This document shows, one piece after another, positions 4,858-7,215 of a stretch of 7,215 nt of DNA (position 1 is the stretch's first letter; every line of letters begins with the position of its first letter). Source of the DNA: DATLOJ01 sp035536315 (GTDB lineage Bacteria > Actinomycetota > CADDZG01 > JAHWKV01); NCBI GenBank assembly GCA_035536315.1, contig DATLOJ010000080.1, positions 1 to 7,215 on the forward strand, read 5' to 3'. Below the pieces are notes generated by a model. The model was not told where the DNA came from. It worked only from the letters and a program-made list of their open reading frames with translations, and did no database searches. The position numbers were made by a program, and so were the translations under genes.

Positions 4858-5427
4858 GATCTCTACGCCCAAGTCCTCCGGATGCTCCTGAAGCTTGAGT
4901 AACGCTACTCCAATGATTGTTTTGCCGTCCTTGATCCGCCCATCGAAGATGGCCCCAGTCGCCTCGTCCTCGGAGAGCCACTCACTTGCGATGGCCTCGT
5001 CCCCGTCCAGCACCGGCGCATCCGCTACCTTCTCAAGCTCCGTCGCGGTGAAGATGTGAACGCGCTCGTTCGAGAAGCCCGGGGTGCTCCAGTAGCTGAT
5101 CAAGAGCTCCAAAGATCCGCACTTGAAGCCCGTCTCCTCTTCGAGTTCCCTTCGGGCGCACAACCACGGGTCCTCGTTCTCGGCCAGCTTCCCCGCGGGG
5201 ATCTCGAGCAGATCGTCCTCCACCGCGTGGCGATGCTGACGTACGAACAAGATGTTTCCATCTGCATCGATTGGGATAACTCCCACGGCCCCCGGATGGC
5301 GAACTACCTCGCGCTCTACTTCCTTGCCGTCTGGGAGAGCAACTCTTTCAACGAGCGCTTCAAAGATCTGCCCTTTGAAGACGGACCTGGATTCGACGAC
5401 CTTGCGGCCGTGATGCTGGTGGCTCAA
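4855..5427 (-). CDS. NUDIX hydrolase, ADP-ribose pyrophosphatase type (190 aa)
   Basis: Hydrolyses nucleoside diphosphate derivatives, most likely ADP-ribose to AMP and ribose 5-phosphate, with Mg2+ in the cytoplasm. The Nudix box is complete at residues 79-101 (G-x5-E-x7-REL-x-EE-x-GF), and Pro116 in STPGF lies about 15 residues after it, the position typical of ADP-ribose pyrophosphatases. The core strand GVIPIDADGNILFVRQHRHA (49-68) is also usual for the group. The start is TTG at 5427: an in-frame TAA lies six codons upstream and no other start codon is available before the conserved region. No Shine-Dalgarno is visible and the pyrG stop is only 4 bp away, so translation is probably coupled to pyrG. 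The pyrG-NUDIX pairing is common in actinobacteria. Exact substrate is inferred. Confidence 0.93.
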   Translation of the reverse strand: MSHQHHGRKVVESRSVFKGQIFEALVERVALPDGKEVEREVVRHPGAVGVIPIDADGNILFVRQHRHAVEDDLLEIPAGKLAENEDPWLCARRELEEETGFKCGSLELLISYWSTPGFSNERVHIFTATELEKVADAPVLDGDEAIASEWLSEDEATGAIFDGRIKDGKTIIGVALLKLQEHPEDLGVEI

Positions 5428-5431
5428 GAGG

Positions 5432-7138
5432 TCAGCGGCTGCTTAGCGTTTGTTCGGCCCCCGGTGCCTGCGACTTGCTGCTGAGTCTCCCCAGAGATGC
5501 CGCGATGAAGTCCCTGAACATCGGGTGTGCCCGCGTTGGCCGTGACTTGAATTCCGGGTGGAACTGGCATGCCATGAAGAAAGGACTACCCGGAATCTCG
5601 ACTATCTCAACCAGCCGTCCGTCCGGGGAAGTCCCGGAGAAGTCGAGGCCATGCTCCTGAAGGATGGTGTGATAGGCCGGGTTCACTTCATAACGGTGGC
5701 GGTGTCTCTCGTAGATGAGCTCCTCGCCGTAGCCGTCGCGGGCTCGGGTTCCGGGGTACAGCTTCGCCGGCCAAAGCCCGAGCCTCATCGTGCCGCCTTT
5801 GTCCTCGATGGCTTCCTGATCGGGAAGAAAGTCGATGACGGGGTGCGCGGTGGAAGGGTCGAATTCGGTTGAGTTGGCGCCCTCCAAACCGCAAACGTTC
5901 CTGGCGTACTCGATCACCGCGCATTGCATGCCGAGGCACAGGCCCAGAAACGGAATCCCCTCCTCACGTGCAATGCGGATCGCCTCGATCTTGCCTTCGA
6001 TGCCTCGGGGGCCGAACCCCCCGGGGACACAGACCCCATCGAGAGCTCTGATCTGCTCTGGCCCACCCTCAGACAAGTGACTTGGCCTGACTCCACTGCC
6101 CGACGACTGCAGCAAGTCTCTTCTGGCCCCCTCGACCTCTTCGTCTGAAGCTATGTAGACAATCTCCACCTTCACGTTGTTGGCGTAGCCACCCGCCATG
6201 AGTGCCTCACTGACGGAGAGATAAGCGTCGGGAAGGTCCACGTACTTGCCGAAGAACCCGATGCGGACGGTGCCTTTGGGGTTTTCGATCCTCTCAACAA
6301 GGGACTGCCACTCGCTTAGGTTCGGCTGCTCGGCCTCCAGCTGGAGGTGCTCCAGGACGAATTCGTCAAGCCCCTCGCTTCTCAGCACCAAAGGGATCTC
6401 ATAGATGTTGGACGTGTCGACGGCGGAGATGATTCCTCTGATTTCAACGTCGCAAAGCATGGCTATCTTGCGCTTGAGGTTGGGTGAGATGGGCCTGTCC
6501 GAGCGCAGAACCACGGCGTCCGGCTGGATCCCGATGCTTCGCAGCTCCCTTACCGAGTGCTGTGTCGGCTTGGTCTTGAGCTCCCCCGACGGTCCGATGA
6601 ACGGCGCAAGAGTGACGTGCAGGTAACAGACGTTTTCCCGCCCTATTTCCAGCCGCAGCTGCCTGATTGCCTCGAGGAAGGGAAGGCTTTCGATGTCGCC
6701 GACGGTTCCGCCGACCTCCGTAATCACCACATCGGCGTTGTCGGCCTCGCCAACCCGAAGAATGCGGTTCTTTATCTCGTCTGTGATGTGAGGGATGACC
6801 TGGATCGTCTTGCCCAGGTAGTCCCCGCGGCGCTCACGGGCAATGACCGTTTGGTAAATCTGTCCCGTAGTGACGTTCGAGTCTCTGTGGAGGTTCTCGT
6901 CGATGAACCGCTCGTAATGGCCGAGGTCGAGGTCCGTTTCCGCACCGTCGTCGGTAACGAAGACCTCCCCATGCTCGAATGGGCTCATCGTGCCCGGATC
7001 CACGTTGATGTAGGGATCGAGCTTCTGCATCGTGACGCGCAGGCCACGAGATTTGAGAAGTCTGCCGAGGGAGGCGGCGGTGAGTCCCTTCCCGAGGCTG
7101 GATACCACGCCGCCCGTAACGAAAATGTGCTTAGCCAC
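5432..7138 (-). CDS. pyrG: CTP synthase (glutamine hydrolysing), about 568 aa
   Basis: Makes CTP from UTP, ATP and glutamine, the last step of de novo pyrimidine nucleotide synthesis. Numbering is from the GTG at 7138. Residues 1-265 are the amidoligase domain, with KHIFVTGGVVSSLGKG (3-18) and DDGAETDLDLGHYERF (63-78). The C-terminal glutamine amidotransferase domain has nucleophile Cys401 in GLCLGMQ and His527/Glu529 in QFHPEF. I chose 7138 because it gives the family's usual (M)AKHIFVTGG start. An in-frame GTG at 7156 adds six residues and has only GAGGGG at 14 nt, a long spacing; neither start has a good ribosome binding site. A Ser/Gly-rich segment at about 339-362, just before LDGVCVPGG, is roughly 20 residues longer than I recall for E. 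coli. First gene of the leftward run in this window. Confidence 0.97.
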   Translation of the reverse strand: MAKHIFVTGGVVSSLGKGLTAASLGRLLKSRGLRVTMQKLDPYINVDPGTMSPFEHGEVFVTDDGAETDLDLGHYERFIDENLHRDSNVTTGQIYQTVIARERRGDYLGKTIQVIPHITDEIKNRILRVGEADNADVVITEVGGTVGDIESLPFLEAIRQLRLEIGRENVCYLHVTLAPFIGPSGELKTKPTQHSVRELRSIGIQPDAVVLRSDRPISPNLKRKIAMLCDVEIRGIISAVDTSNIYEIPLVLRSEGLDEFVLEHLQLEAEQPNLSEWQSLVERIENPKGTVRIGFFGKYVDLPDAYLSVSEALMAGGYANNVKVEIVYIASDEEVEGARRDLLQSSGSGVRPSHLSEGGPEQIRALDGVCVPGGFGPRGIEGKIEAIRIAREEGIPFLGLCLGMQCAVIEYARNVCGLEGANSTEFDPSTAHPVIDFLPDQEAIEDKGGTMRLGLWPAKLYPGTRARDGYGEELIYERHRHRYEVNPAYHTILQEHGLDFSGTSPDGRLVEIVEIPGSPFFMACQFHPEFKSRPTRAHPMFRDFIAASLGRLSSKSQAPGAEQTLSSR

Positions 7139-7215
7139 GGGAATGCACAGTACCACGCGAATAGCGCGCGCCCCTCGGATTTTTATGGAACGAATGCAGA
7201 AGTTTCTTCGCGTTT
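7139..7215 (-). other. Leader upstream of pyrG, incomplete at the window edge
   Basis: Read on the minus strand it contains CCATAAAAAT (7188-7179), the only AT-rich patch, then GAGGGG (7176-7171) and a GC-rich CGCG-flanked segment (7170-7157). A promoter is plausible here, but I could not pair a -10 with a -35 at normal spacing. Confidence 0.25.

Overview
The window is a chromosomal segment of a high-GC bacterium, most likely a deep-branching actinobacterium of the Thermoleophilia or Rubrobacteria type. Three things point there. The order pyrG, NUDIX hydrolase, alanine dehydrogenase, ParA resembles, from memory, the neighbourhood found in Streptomyces and partly in Mycobacterium. The coding regions are GC-rich. 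Five of the six starts I can place are GTG or TTG. The phylum-level call is inference; there is no rRNA to confirm it.

Layout. The left edge (1-396, + strand) is the C-terminal part of an intramembrane site-2 (M50) protease. Everything recognisable to its right is on the minus strand and reads leftward: pyrG (7138 to 5432), a NUDIX hydrolase of the ADP-ribose pyrophosphatase type (5427 to 4855), ald (4811 to 3699), a short DksA/TraR zinc-finger protein (3530 to 3180), a ParA-family ATPase with a long acidic N-terminal extension (2728 to 1526), and a small ribbon-helix-helix-like protein (1529 to 1110) joined to parA by a 4-bp overlap. pyrG, NUDIX and ald are packed within 4 and 43 bp and probably form one transcript. 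dksA-like and parA each have a longer upstream gap (168 and 451 bp) that could hold its own promoter.

The two non-coding stretches are the most interesting parts. The 451 bp upstream of parA hold two 47-bp direct repeats (45/47 identical, 87 bp apart). A 10-bp palindrome touches the parA start codon. The 713 bp between the convergent protease and ribbon-helix-helix genes hold no recognisable gene, are clearly lower in GC (138 of 300 bases at 601-900 by hand count), and carry a degenerate box three times at about 104-108 bp spacing. A strong hairpin lies there, 26 nt beyond the last minus-strand stop codon.

How the genes fit together. pyrG makes CTP, the NUDIX enzyme hydrolyses nucleoside-diphosphate sugars such as ADP-ribose, and Ald interconverts alanine and pyruvate; these are housekeeping functions. 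The DksA-like protein probably acts on RNA polymerase. ParA plus a ribbon-helix-helix partner has the architecture of a type Ib partition module placed on a chromosome, and the flanking repeats are candidate binding sites. That is the best candidate here for an under-described system. In Streptomyces and Mycobacterium, as I recall, scpA and scpB follow parA; here the run ends at the ribbon-helix-helix gene and meets a convergent gene.
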